A stretch of DNA of 64,000 nucleotides from Peromyscus leucopus (Eukaryota > Chordata > Mammalia > Rodentia > Cricetidae), in the NCBI RefSeq assembly GCF_004664715.2, contig NC_051069.1:2093501-2157500 (forward strand), given 5' to 3'. Below, piece after piece: positions 1 through 11,292 of the stretch. The translations under genes were made by a program, and so were the position numbers. Below the pieces are notes generated by a model. That model did no database searches. It worked only from the letters and a program-made list of their open reading frames with translations, and was not told the DNA's origin. Within the stretch, counting starts at the first letter, position 1; every line of letters begins with the position of its first letter.

Positions 1-1414
1 CTTAAACTTTAAAAAGGTAACTGTTCCATGAGACACTTTACTTCCACCTGTTGAACATGCTGTAATAAAGTAGCCTGTGGTGTAAACAAGGTTCCTAGAC
101 ACAACACTGCCACGCAGCTCACTAGCTGCATAAGCTCGAAGCATCCCAGCAGTGGAACTCAAAAAGTTGCCAAAACTACACAGAGCTCAATTCCAGTTTT
201 CTGAAATTTAGTAATCTAGAAAAGTCCTCCCCCCTCATCTATCATGCAGAAATGAGGGCACACAGAGAGAAGGGGGACAGGCCTGCTGCCTCTCACTGTC
301 CAAAGGGCCCCTTCCTGAGTATTACAAGTGACCAGAAACACTGCTCCCAGAAATGTCAGTTCTCTTCCACCGAGGTAAAACAGGGAGCCACAGCTCACCT
401 CACTCCTCTGTGAGGACAACCACAGCAAGGCAAGACAGCCACAGAATAGGCACACAGCTGGGAACAGCTGGCTACAGTCTTTTCTTTTTCCCCCTGAAGA
501 TTGATTTTATGAGTGTGAATGGTTTTGCCTGCATGTATGTCTGTGTACCACGTGCACGTCTGTTGCCAAGTAAAGGCTAGAGGAGGGTATCAAATCCCCC
601 AGGCCTGGAGTGACAGATGGCTGTGAGCCACCATGTGGGTACTGGGATCGAAACCTCGCTCCTCTGCAAACAGTAAATGCTCTTAAGCAGGGAGCCATCT
701 CTCTACCCCAGCTCTGCAGTCTGAACATGATGTACTCCTGTAACTGCTCTTCTAGTGGACACTACTGAGTCACAGACTCCATCACCATTTTTCCTAAATC
801 TAGCAATCTAGCCAGTGGTGAGTGGTAAGGTATCTCTATTTGAAAGCATGGCACTTAAAGAATTACTATACAACAGGTCCTTGTGAATAGATGAAACCAT
901 CTATAAATGTTGTTTCCAGCACTGGGGTGCTTTCAAATGTACGCCGTGTATAAGAGGGAGCAAAGCAAGTCTCACCACGTTCACATGCAGCCACTTCCGC
1001 AACAACGTCAACACCAAGAGTTCCCACTATTATCAAAGTTCATCCTAGCAATGTTAGACTAATAAAAAATTAAAGCATTGAAAAGGATATCATACTTTAA
1101 ATTATTTTACACCAAATGGAAAAAAACAAACAAACAAGATTTAGACTTCCTAAAAGCCTGTTTTGTAAGAAGTCTCTACTATTTTACACAAAGGTTGAAC
1201 TTTCTAACTCTAAAAATAACAGGAACCTCTGTTCCTAATCACTTTTGCGGCACCAGAACCTTCAGCTGCCAACAGTTTGTCCACATTACATTCAAAGCTC
1301 CCGGTTAAACTTAAAGCAGTTTTATGAAGTAAAGAGTCACAAAGTAAAGCTACGGTTGCTTTTCCAAGCCCTTCCCCCACAATGTTATACTCACAGGACT
1401 AAGTGCAAACTTAC
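1..1414 (-). other. Sltm: Sltm intron 5 (partial, runs off left edge)
   Basis: Begins at the gtaagt donor of exon 5. I looked for the next Sltm coding block (an acidic Glu-rich stretch) and did not find it here, so the following exon lies beyond base 1. Apart from one SINE at 499-710 I recognise nothing; the small open frames have no family resemblance. Confidence 0.8.
499..710 (-). mobile_element. B2/B3 tRNA-derived SINE
   Basis: Reverse-oriented B2-type body: 'gtgagccaccatgtgggtac' in the middle and the reversed tRNA head 'gagccatctctctacccc' at the right end. Sense orientation relative to Sltm transcription. Confidence 0.8.
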
Positions 1415-1462
1415 TTGGGCTGTTAGAAAAGTGTCATCTTCGCCTTCTTGAGCTTCAGTGTC
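1415..1462 (-). CDS. Sltm: Sltm coding exon 5 (16 codons)
   Basis: A 48-nt exon, flanked on the minus strand by acceptor ttacttag and a near-consensus donor gtaagt. It encodes DTEAQEGEDDTFLTAQ, matching the acidic linker of SAFB-like transcription modulator after the ESQ residues that end exon 4. Both boundaries are phase 0, so the exon could be skipped or included without a frameshift. It forms part of the low-complexity acidic region between the N-terminal SAP domain and the downstream RRM. The consensus donor contrasts with the weak donor of exon 4. Confidence 0.9.
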
Positions 1463-2301
1463 CTAAGTAAAAGGTATACAACAGCTTTGCTTTACAAAAC
1501 ATCTAGGTACAACAGGAACGCTTTGACGCTCAGACCTGGGTATCACTGCCTCATGCTCTGATAACTGTGGGCACCAAACCAGGAATTCAGGCTACACTAT
1601 TTATGACAACAGAAAACTATCAGTTGTGCTACTACATAGTTAGAAAAGTCTTGAGCCCCTCATTTACCAGCCTAGGCAAGAGGCAAGTGCTTTATGAATA
1701 CTGACAGTCCTCATTGCCTATGATCCAATGGTTTTCCTGAGATCTATCATACTTCAAAGCAGGACAATGGTCTATTTTAAAGGAAAGATATGAAAATCAC
1801 TTTACAACTCAACTTTAATTTTCTTACCCTTGATAATAAATGAAGAAACATAACTTTTTATCCTACTGAAGCAAATGGGGGGTGGAAGGACCTATCACCA
1901 AGTAATACTGGCAAGGTCTGAGTGAAATAGGCACACTCATTCCTATTGGCATAGAAAACCCCCCAAACCTTAAATGTTTAAGGTTTAAAGCAGCTATCAG
2001 ACACACAAAAAGTAGCCTAATTACCAAGTAATTATGGTATGTTATATAAAAATAAAATATAGAATCAACAGCGATTTATGGCATGGCAATAACTATGTAA
2101 ATATATATATAAAATAAGCAAAAAATTTAAAAGCCTTAGATGATAAGATTCTGGGTAATTTTACAAAATATACTTCTTTTTAAGTTCTGAGACCTCCAAA
2201 TCAAACCAAAAAAACAAAAACAAAACAAAACAAAACAAAAAACTTTCTATTAGTAAATCTTAATTTATCTGGGTCATGTTTTAAGAAAACTGGCTGAAGA
2301 C
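1463..2301 (-). other. Sltm: Sltm intron 4 (839 bp)
   Basis: AT-rich intron between exons 4 and 5. It contains an A/C-rich tract at 2208-2242 and no recognisable SINE. Its donor is the non-consensus gtcttc. Reading through that donor adds six codons before a TAA at about 2281-2283. Confidence 0.85.
2208..2242. repeat. (CAAAA)n A-rich tract
   Basis: Run of A with C every four to five bases, 40 bp left of the read-through stop of exon 4. It is T-rich in the Sltm transcript. Confidence 0.85.
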
Positions 2302-2502
2302 CTGACTCTCGATGTCCTCTTTTTCTCTATCTTCTTCTATTGCTTCTGCCTCTATTAATTCTTCGGTCTTCTTGTTCTCTTCTGCAGAAAGCAACTCCTG
2401 GGAATGCACAATGTCTTCTTCACTTTCACCAAATTCTTCCAAGTCCTTTAGCTCGTCATTTCCATCTTGTTCATGTGTCTCTTGATTCTCCAATTCACAG
2501 TC
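2302..2502 (-). CDS. Sltm: Sltm coding exon 4 (67 codons)
   Basis: Exon of 201 nt, phase 0 at both ends, on the minus strand. It starts after an 'aaaag' acceptor with DCELENQETHEQDGNDELKD and ends KEDIESQ. The product is a very acidic, presumably disordered segment (about 40% Asp/Glu), matching the linker of SLTM between the SAP and RRM domains. The polypyrimidine tract is poor (attttcttaccattaaaag) and the donor is CAG|gtcttc, lacking the usual A at +3 and G at +5. If unspliced, translation continues VFSQFS and stops. The boundary is supported by the good protein join to exon 5 (ESQ to DTEAQ). Confidence 0.9.
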
Positions 2503-3252
2503 CTTTTAATGGTAAGAAAATTTGGTACAACTAGAGGCCAAGTGGTGTGGGTTATCCACCAAACACGTTTGAAAATTTACAACTCTACATGTGTTGTAGA
2601 TACAAATACAAATCTGACTGTATTTTATGATATTCCAGAGTGCAAGGCCAAGCATTTGTACCTGTCACATAAACTGCCTTTTAAGCATGTAGTCAATAAC
2701 CAAACCAATGAGCCATAACTAAATCTCAAATTCCACACTGAAATATAAGCTGAATCACTACAGAGATACTCTAAGTTCAATTATTTCAGAGTTTCCAAGC
2801 CACAGTCTAAGAGCTGTCCAGAAGGCATAGCTTCTAGGAAATGAAGTGATTCTCCACTCTCCATGTGCCGGTCTAATTTAACAGCAGAGACCCTGGACAT
2901 CACATGCATATTTAAACATGAAGTTGACTTCTAGTTAATAAGAGAGAACTCCCATTGCTGCATCAGTCTACTCTTGAAAAGTATGCATATTGTTCATTTA
3001 AAGTACTGCTTCAAAACTCTCACTGTCCATTTACATAGGAAGAGGACATGGGTTGGGGTTAGCTCTGTACCAGGAGTAAGGACTGACAGTCGCAGATGCA
3101 CCTTCCTTATTTATTCTGCAGCAAATCAAGGTTTAAGAAGTTGTTTCTGGGCTAACAAGGAAAAGGCAGTCTACTCACCATTTGTAGCTGAACTCAGAAG
3201 GGAAACTGTCTAGTGAGGCAGGAGGGCAGCAAAGCCATGGCTGCTCCACAGT

Positions 3253-3277
3253 GCAGAGCCCACAGAGTGGGCTCTGC
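3253..3277. repeat. Perfect hairpin, 11-bp stem and 3-nt loop
   Basis: GCAGAGCCCAC (3253-3263), loop aga, then its exact reverse complement (3267-3277). The stem is GC-rich and sits in AT-rich intronic DNA. Confidence 0.9.
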
Positions 3278-4692
3278 GGTGACCACCACCACCAGCCTGA
3301 CTAGGGAGCGTGGGAGGAAGGGGCTAACAGTGTAGGTCATTTAGGATGGCAGAGGCACAAAGATGGAGGGAGTCCCTGAAGGAACTAACTACACCATTCT
3401 GAAGCAAACCTGGACGTCATTTACCCACAGAAACAACTACTGGACTGCCATTTACCCACCACTACTCTAAAACTTCTGAAATGAACAGTTCTAGAAGCAA
3501 GAAAAGAAATCCACTGATTTTATCAACTACATCACATACACTTTTAATGTGAAGAAATATTAAGAACTAATGGTATATTCACACAGTTTTCTAACAATCT
3601 CTTTTGCTATTCTAGACCTCACCAGATTATTTTAAGGCTGACACAAAAGTATCCTCCCAGCAGATGGGCCATCTCACTACTCCACTCAAAAAGCATGTAT
3701 CTCCTCTAACATTCCAAATGACTGATACAATTTAAAAACAGTAGGAAACTAAACATTCTTTTTACAAGTTGCAATGTTTTCTAGTTTATAATTTTTGCTT
3801 AATCACACACTAGTAAAGAAGCACAGAAACTAATAACAAAGAAATAGACCCAGTGAAAGACACACCACAAGAATAATAGATATCAAAACTAAAGAGTTCT
3901 TAAAGGCTCAAACAAAAGCTGGTTATAGGAATGCAGTCACTAAGTTTAGTGGCTCCCCAGGCAAATAGTTAATAAAACTATCTGCTTTCAAGGTTCTCAA
4001 TGAAATGCTTCTATCTCTGTGCGGTGTGATGTGTGTGTGGAGCAGAGAGAGCACAGAGCTAGGCTGTAGGAGCTACAGGTGGGAAAATGGACAAGAGCTG
4101 ACCTCATAGTCAACACACAAATACCCAGAGACAATTTTGACAATGTGAACTAACTAACATAAGAACACAGAATAGATGGGAATAAAAATGCATGTAATTT
4201 AAAAAGCACTGTGATCATTAATATCTGCAAATGCCACAGTGCTTAAGACCCAATGAAGAGCACACTACTTTTCATTCAAAGAAATAAAATACCAACTACA
4301 ACTAAAAATAACTTGTTCTATACTTGTAATACACAGAACTATCACTGCCCCAATCAAAATTACTTATTTAATTTTCTGTTTTTGAGGTACATTCCTTTTT
4401 GGTTCAAAAAGGTGTGGTGTATTTATCTTTTAACCAGTGTAACAAATTTCTTAATATGATCCTTACTAGGTAATAACACATCAGCAATTTTCCCTCTCTG
4501 GTTTTAAAGTATACATGATCGAGTCCTACATATAGTGTATAAAAGTTAATGCAACAAGCAGACTGAAAAAAATACCAGTATCCTTTACAAGTGCAATGCT
4601 GTCCACCTAACACACCATTCATTATCCTGGGTGTTCTCCAGGTCCTCAGGCCTCAGATTCCCACTTGAATACCCAAACATACTTATCAGTTT

Positions 4693-4797
4693 TAGTTTTG
4701 TTTTGTTTTTTAAGCCAAGGGTCTGTGTAGCCTAGGCTGGCCTCAGAGATCTGCCTGCCTCTGCTAGAATTAAAGGTATGTGCCACCATACCCAGCT
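4693..4797 (-). mobile_element. B1 SINE fragment
   Basis: Reversed B1 with T-rich left end and 'cctgcctctgctagaattaa' followed by 'ccaccatacccagct'. The middle is deleted and it is old and diverged. Confidence 0.7.
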
Positions 4798-4982
4798 TAG
4801 ATTTTCTTCATGTCTCAGTTAGCTAGAGTTATTTCTTGTATACCTCAATTATGAGAGCTCACGGGGCTGCCAATATTTAAGTCTCTTTAACCTATGTTCT
4901 TCAGTGTCTATTGTTCAAGTCAAAATCCATGAATTTACCATCACACAAAGTATACATCTTAACCTAGAGATGAACACTTTAC

Positions 4983-5047
4983 CTTGACAAAAGCATCATC
5001 TTCCACAGAAGCATCTCCACTCAACTCATCTGCTTCTTGTTTTTTAC
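4983..5047 (-). CDS. Sltm: Sltm coding exon 3 (65 nt)
   Basis: Acceptor tttcgcag, donor AAG|gtaaag. The exon supplies the last two bases of a Gly codon begun in exon 2 and then 21 codons, KKQEADELSGDASVEDDAFVK, matching the SLTM region just after the SAP domain. The Lys-rich start followed by Asp/Glu/Ser is typical of this linker. Phase 1 at the 5' end and phase 0 at the 3' end agree with both neighbours. Confidence 0.92.
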
Positions 5048-5455
5048 CTGCGAAAGAAGGAAAATGGGCTAACAACCAGTAGTTTATTACTTGAAGAAGA
5101 AAAAAAACATTCTACACTTACTCTCCACTCCTGAGACCATCTACAACGCTAATGGGAACTACTTAAAAACCACCTTGTCATAGCTATCCCTAACAAAAAA
5201 AGCTTTCCCAAAGCCATGCCATCTCCCTGACATGTGTGCTGTCAGGACCCATCACCTCAACTCACCTAATGCAAAGGGACATTTCCTTCACACGCACACA
5301 TTCTGTCTTCAGCCTGTCAGTGGCAGCACATTTCAACAGTGTTTTACAATCTAGATATGTAACCAGATACCTAGAGCCAAGTTCAAGACTCGATATCCAT
5401 AAAATCCTCAATCCTCCTCTTAAACAGCTTTATCTGAAATAAAACGCTCACACTT

Positions 5456-5570
5456 GGCCAGCCATGATAGTCCACACCTGTAATCCCACCAATTTGGAAG
5501 GTGGACACAGGAGGATCAAGAGCTCACGTTACTTCCAGCTAACCTAGGCTACATGGCAAGTCTCTCCCAT
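5456..5570 (+). mobile_element. Degraded B1/PB1-type SINE
   Basis: 'ccacacctgtaatcccacca' and 'aggaggatcaagag' are B1-like landmarks, followed by 'ctaggctacatggcaag'. Strongly diverged, with no A-tail. Confidence 0.5.
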
Positions 5571-6288
5571 CACTTGCACAGCATACTAGTTGATACAAAC
5601 TGTCTAGTCCTGTTTCCAGAACCTCTCACCTCCCCACGAAGGGAAAACAGTCCTTTGGTGCAGTGACTGGCTGGATGCTCTCTTTCCCCCAAAGCCTCAG
5701 TACAGCAGTCCTGACCACTCTAGCTAGCATGAGGGCCAGGCGCTGCCCACTCAACATGACACCTAGCAGATGCAAGGCAGGAGAACAGACTTCCAGATGC
5801 AGACCATCCCCAGCTTCCTGGCAGACCACAAGAGTTCTCTGCTCAGCCCTCATTTTCAAAACTATGTTATTTGGTGGAATTTAAAGAGTGCTACTACAGT
5901 TCTGGGAGGCAGGGAATACATTCCACACAGCCAATGCTACAAGTTTCTTATGTCTTCAATATAGCACACACACCCCAAAAAAAACCTACCTAAAAATCTG
6001 TAATGCACCGTAAATGTTGTCTTTAGAAAATCACAGCCACTGAAACTTTAGTGTTTATATTTTAACCTTTTTTTTCATTTCTTTTGAAATGTAAACGACT
6101 ATTTCCTTCTGAAGCAAACTAACCTGCCTTTTCCTTTTGCCTGAAACAGGTACTGACCATTCTGCTGCCAAGGCTGAAGATTAGTGACTCCTGAGTCTAG
6201 CTACTAAGGGAAATGCTAAAAAGTAAGTTCTTTCCTATCACTATCCAGTCACCCTATCTTCACATGTTCTCAATTCAAAACCCCCTCT

Positions 6289-6330
6289 GTGAGTGAGTGA
6301 GTGAGTGAGTGAGTGAGTGAGTGAGTGAGT
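6289..6330. repeat. (GTGA)n microsatellite, ~10.5 copies
   Basis: Uninterrupted GTGA units ending in gggt; not attached to a recognisable SINE. Confidence 0.95.
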
Positions 6331-6472
6331 GGGTAACAGGAAACCAAACACTGGTCCGTCCGGCAAGTGGAAGAAGTCAAGCCTGGGAGACTGTGCTTCC
6401 CATTTACTCAAGGAGCAGGGCATGCCTTGAGAATACAGAGTCTTTAAAAACTTGCTTTCAAAGGGGAAGGAG

Positions 6473-6596
6473 ATGAGACAGGTCTCACTTCCTAGCCCCA
6501 GATAGCCCGGAACTCACTATGTAGCTCAGGCTGGCCCTGCACTGCAGCCTTCCAGTGCTGGATTACAATGCATCAACTGCAGCTGCCGGCTTCAAC
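6473..6596 (-). mobile_element. Old B1 SINE
   Basis: 'gagacaggtctcacttccta', 'gtagctcaggctggccctgc' and 'ccagtgctggattacaatgc' follow the reversed B1 order. Highly diverged. Confidence 0.65.
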
Positions 6597-6910
6597 TTCC
6601 TAGTTAGACCACCGGTGCCGAAAGTTTAAGGAAAACATAAATGTATAATGTACTTAAGAATTTACAATTACTATCATTCTTTTTATCATAAATAGTATTT
6701 TACACAACAATCAAAATAAGGGAAGCCTAAGATCTAAATATAGAAATGACTTCAAGGGCGACCACTTCATAGCCCTTGTTCATTAGAACCTGTAAGTGTG
6801 TTGAAGAAAAATAACAACAAAGGTGTTGCTTTTCTGAAAACTGAACACACATGATCTCATTAACTTGTCTATTACATTATAGAAGGACATCTCATAACAA
6901 AAATATTTAA

Positions 6911-7130
6911 GGTCTAGGGAGATGGCTCAGGGGTTACTAGAACTTACAGCTTTTGCATAGGACCCAGGTTCTATTCTCAGCACCCATGTAGCAGCTCACA
7001 ACCATCTGTAACTCCAATTCCAAGGGATCTGATGCCCTCTTCTGGTCTGCACGGGTAACAGACACTGGTCCACTTATAGATGTACAAGCAAACACTCAGA
7101 CACATAAAATAACAAACTTTTTTTTTTTTT
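6911..7130 (+). mobile_element. B2-type SINE
   Basis: tRNA-like head 'gggagatggctcaggggtta', body 'cagcacccatgtagcagctc', 'tgatgccctcttctggtctg', and a tail ending in a T run instead of an A run. Confidence 0.8.
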
Positions 7131-7910
7131 TAATTTAAGGATGCTACATTTTGGTGGAAAAGGTTTTAAAAACCTCAAGCCCTTCCCTCTACAAATACAT
7201 ACCCAAGTTGCCTAGAGGGCAAAGCTTAGGGTGAACTCCCTTAGTTGCTTCAAAATGCTAAGTTTGTCTTTGTAATTAAAATCTATCTTACAATTTGCAA
7301 AGCACTTTTTATAAATACAACTTATTTTACAGGCATGCTTGGGTACACAGGACAGGTTTCCACAATTTTACAAAGATGTAAGGAGCTCAGAGGCCAAGTA
7401 GCATGCCCCAAACCAGCAAAAAACCAGCAAAGTCATTTGCTCACCTCTGAATTCCAGGGGGAGACTTTTCTGACTAACAAGGCCTCATTCTAGGAAGTGG
7501 TTAATGCACACAATTTACAGACACTCACAGCATGGGAACAAGCCACGCACCAGGCACACTCCAAGGGGAAGCCCACTTGCTTTAATTTACTAAGAGGAAG
7601 CTCAAATTGCACTTCAACACAAACTACCAGCAGCCACCGCCGCTGCTGCTCACTCTTCCTGCTGTCCAGAGTCCACAAGGGATGCTTTCTACAGTCACAG
7701 ACCTGTGCATTTCACCCTCCGGCTACTCGGAAGCACTCATTCCACAAACTAGAAACCGAGGCTGAAAAGATCACGAAGATAGCAATATTTCAATCAAGCC
7801 CAATCCCACACCTGGAAGGCAGGAGATCACTGAGGAGTGAAAATGGAGCAGATGCTCAGCTGCTATTTCTCCTGCTGTAAATAAAGGCTCCAAGGCCCCA
7901 TCTTTAAAAT

Positions 7911-8058
7911 GTCAACTGTGGTGACACACACCTTTAATCTCTGCACTTGGGGAGACAGAGGCAGGCAGATCTCTGAGTTAGAGACCAGCCTGGTCTACAC
8001 AATGAGTTCCAGAACAGCCAGGGCTACACAGAGAAGAAACCCTGTCTCAAAACCACCC
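7911..8058 (+). mobile_element. B1 SINE
   Basis: 'acacctttaatctctgcact' through 'agaaaccctgtctcaaaacc'; nearly full length, with a C-rich replacement of the A-tail. Confidence 0.85.
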
Positions 8059-9333
8059 CCATCCCCCAAATTGTAAACTGTGAAATTCACAACAGTTAAG
8101 AAACTTGCCCCAGGACAGACAGACAAGAAGAGGCCGAAGAGGGCACACAGCAAAGTCTTACTGTTGCTCTGCACTGTTGCCAGATGCCATGTTACATGAA
8201 AGCACTACACAGTGACTCTCTCCTTATGAGCTTTAAAACCACAAGGACAAGATTGGGCAACACAGAGATAAGACTGCAGTACACAGCATTTGAGAAAACC
8301 GAAAACTCACACTTGCTGCTTTTGATCTAGTCATCAGATTTTGATGATCTGAAACTCTGGTTTATTTAACTAATGCTGAATTTGAAACTATATTGCAAAT
8401 GCTTCCTCTGTGAAAACAATCATTACCTCTCCCTACAAATATAACTAGCCTGCATGAGCCACCATGGGGCCCATACGGCAGAGAAGCCAGTCCGGCACTA
8501 GAGCCAGCAGGTGTTCACTGTCCGGAACCTCCTGGCTGGTCCTAACAGACGAAGAGTAGTAGACACTAGGAGGCCCAGGTCTAGACTTCTATTAAGCCCA
8601 ACTGGGACAAAGGTAAGAGGTGACACGTCAGTCAAAGAGTCACATGCAACCTCATCCTGTCAACAAGGCTGGAGTAACTTTAACTGATGCTGTAAGTTGT
8701 ATCGGCAGGTCTCTAGCTTTTCATGCAGTCACAGATGTTCAAGGTCTTCAAGAAGGACCACATTCCAATAACACTTATGTTTAGCACACTTTATTCAGCT
8801 GGTAGCCATTTCTGTCTGTTCCTCTTAACCCTGTGCTAGGCAAAAGTCCTACAGACAACTTCCCCTCCTTTGTCCTTCAGGGAATCTGGCATGTACCACA
8901 GAAAGGCAAACTGGCCCAAAGGAGAGCAGCATGACCAGGAGGAAGACTAACTCAAAGTAATGAACTTTGCACATTATTCTTAATACTTTGTGAAACAAAA
9001 CTAGAAAATAAGTTGGCCAGTAAACACTGTCTGAAAAAAAGAATAGAAAATGAAAGCAAAATTAACATATCACATCTTAAGCTACAGTAGAAGAGGTTAA
9101 CTACTTTGAAATGTATAAAATTCACTTTTTAAGCAAAAATCACTTAAACCAAAGTTGACAAAGTTAGAAACATGTTTGTGAATGACAGTGTGTAGGTCAA
9201 CAAATTCTTAATGAAACCTTGAGGCCAGTCATGTCTAAGAACTGCAACCTTCCAGGCTTTGCAAGAATGGGCACTCTATGTTCCACTTACTAAGTTAAAC
9301 TCCTTCACAATCATTAGAAGTATTTTTTACCTA

Positions 9334-9432
9334 CGGGATATGGTGGCACTCAGGAGGCAGAGACAGGCAGACACCTGAGTTCAAGGCTAGCAAAGAAACT
9401 TTCTCAAAAAACAAAAACAAAAACAAAAAAAA
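9334..9432 (+). mobile_element. Internally deleted B1 SINE
   Basis: 'gatatggtggcactcaggag', then 'gagttcaaggctagcaaaga' and '(caaaaa)n'. The right half of the B1 body is missing. Confidence 0.7.
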
Positions 9433-9611
9433 GGAAATATTTGCTGAAATATATGAATGGTTACATCAAACAAGAATAGCTCATTTTTACCACAAAACTT
9501 TTTTTTAAAGCTTTCAGAACTTACACATTTCAGAAATATATATAAAAGTTTTAGGTTACAAATTGATTTTTCTTCTCCAAAGGTAAATTGGTCCTTTAAA
9601 GATTTGCAATC

Positions 9612-9815
9612 TTCACCGGACGGTGGTGGTGGTGGTGGTGGTGGTGGTGGTGGTGGTGGTGGTGGTGGTGGACGCCTTTAATCCCGGCACTGGGAAGGTA
9701 GAGCCAGGTGGATCTCTGTGAGTTCCAGATCAACCTGAGCTACAGAGTGAGATCCAGGACAGACTCCAAAGCTACACAAAGAAACCCTGTCTCAAAAAAA
9801 AAAAAGAAAAAAAAA
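9612..9815 (+). mobile_element. B1 SINE with expanded (GGT)n head
   Basis: B1 body from 'acgcctttaatcccggcact' to an A-rich tail, flanked by the 10-bp direct repeat atttgcaatc (9602-9611 and 9816-9825). About 17 GGT units occupy the place of the normal cggtggtggcgc head, inside the duplication, so the expansion is part of the inserted element. Confidence 0.92.
9622..9671. repeat. (GGT)n, ~16.7 copies
   Basis: Pure GGT array within the B1 head at 9612-9815. Confidence 0.95.
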
Positions 9816-9907
9816 ATTTGCAATCCACTTAATAAGTAGATTTTGAAGTGATTTTTCCAAGTAACTTTACCTTTGAACACAGACATCACTCTGAAATACA
9901 GGTAAGA

Positions 9908-9980
9908 AGAGCTAAGCTGTAGAGCACAGCGGCAGAGCTCCTGCCTAGCAGACATGAGTCCTAGGTTGGTCCTCAGTCTC
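9908..9980 (+). mobile_element. ID-related SINE, diverged
   Basis: 'gctgtagagcacagcggcag', 'gctcctgcctagcagacatg' and 'ttggtcctcagtctc' follow the ID (tRNA-Ala-like) order. Confidence 0.5.
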
Positions 9981-10079
9981 AGGGAGGGAAGGAGGCCTAG
10001 TTACAAAATGTCTGTTGGAAAGGGATATGATTTCCAACTGACCACTGACATTTCCAGCCAAAACCTCCTCTTCATTATT

Positions 10080-10238
10080 TGCTCTTGTTGTGTCTGGTCC
10101 GGGCACACTCACTGGTGCATGTTCGGAGGACAGCCTGCAGGAGTCAGTTTTCTCCTTCCACCATTGGGGTCCTCAGGGACCGAACTCAAGCTGTGCAGTG
10201 GCAGGCACCTTTTATCACTAAGCCATCTTGCCAGCCCC
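10080..10238 (-). mobile_element. B3-type SINE
   Basis: 'cctgcaggagtcagttttct', 'ccttccaccattggggtcct' and 'taagccatcttgccagcccc' are reversed B3 landmarks. Confidence 0.7.
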
Positions 10239-10311
10239 GGCCTAGAATATTTTAACCAAAAATCATTCCTGTGGTAATTGCTGGCATCTATTTTAGCTAC
10301 TGTTGCTTTAT

Positions 10312-10427
10312 TTTACTTTATTCTTGAGATTAAGTTTCTCTATATAGCTCAGGCTGGCCCCAAAATAAAAACTCCTGTCCCTCTCCCAAGTGCTAGGATT
10401 ACAGGTGTATACCATCACACCCAGCTG
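10312..10427 (-). mobile_element. Old B1 SINE
   Basis: 'tatatagctcaggctggccc' and 'gtgctaggattacaggtgta' in reversed B1 order. Confidence 0.65.
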
Positions 10428-10611
10428 TATTTAGCTTCTATTAACTAACATTTTACTAACAGAACAAAATTTCTGAAAGTCTTTGCACCCTGTCTTAAAT
10501 AGAGCAGTCACCGAATAAATGAGTTTGATTTTTTTTTTTTTTAATCTACTTCAGGGGAAACCAAGGAAAAAGAAATATATACACATATATACTTATGTAT
10601 ACAGATTGTGT

Positions 10612-10637
10612 GATTGTGTGTGTGTGTGTGTGTGTGT
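10612..10637. repeat. (TG)n microsatellite
   Basis: About 12 TG units, 13 bp before the next B1. Confidence 0.9.
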
Positions 10638-10649
10638 AAAGGCAATTCA

Positions 10650-10784
10650 GCCAGGCAGTGGTGGCGAACGTCTTTAATCCCAGCACTTGAGAGGCAGAGG
10701 CAGAAGTTCGAAGCCAGCCTGGTCTACAGAGTGAGTTCTAGGGCAGCCAAGGCTACACAGAGAAACCCTGTTGGGGGGGGGGGG
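10650..10784 (+). mobile_element. B1 SINE ending in a G12 run
   Basis: 'gccaggcagtggtggcgaac' through 'agagaaaccctgtt', then twelve G (10773-10784) where CTCAAAA plus an A-tail is expected. Confidence 0.85.
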
Positions 10785-10905
10785 TGCAGAAAAGGTGATT
10801 CATATTCATCATAATGAATCAATACCCAAAGTATATATCTTCAAAGTCCCTTAAATATGTCATCTAATGATAATTAGAATAAACATGAGATTTTTAAAGA
10901 TAGTG

Positions 10906-11020
10906 AAAGGGCCCAGGTACATATAGTTTAGTAGCTGAGCACCTGCCTAGCATGTGTGAGGCCCCAAATCTGGGCTGACACCCTAGCACTGAGAAAATAA
11001 TAATAAAACAAGTATGTAAA
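10906..11020 (+). mobile_element. ID-related SINE, diverged
   Basis: 'agtttagtagctgagcacct', 'gcctagcatgtgtgaggccc', then an AAT-rich tail. Confidence 0.5.
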
Positions 11021-11090
11021 AATGAAAAGTATTAAAACTTATTTGAGTTACTGTCAGGCTGTTAATAGCTATCAACTAAATATAGTTGTA

Positions 11091-11292
11091 GGGCTGGAGA
11101 GACGGCTCAGTGATTAAGAGCACTGGCTACCTTTGTAGAGGACCCAGGAGTGACTCACACCTATCCATAACTCCAGTTCCAGGGGATCTGATGCCTCTTC
11201 TGGCCTCCAAGGGCACCAGGCATACAGGTAGTACACAGACATACATAGAGGCAAAACACACATAAAATGAATAAATCTAAAAAATGTTAAAA
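11091..11292 (+). mobile_element. B2 SINE
   Basis: Head 'gggctggagagacggctcag', box-B-like portion, 'gatctgatgcctcttctggc' and an A/T-rich tail with aataaa. Confidence 0.88.

Larger units (their letters stand above)
2503..4982 (-). other. Sltm: Sltm intron 3 (2,480 bp)
   Basis: Contains a perfect 11-bp inverted repeat at 3253-3277 and a B1 fragment at 4693-4797; otherwise AT-rich with nothing assignable. Confidence 0.85.

Noticed and set aside
6289..6330. Telomere-like G-rich repeat
   Set aside because: The unit is GTGA, not TTAGGG; an ordinary microsatellite.
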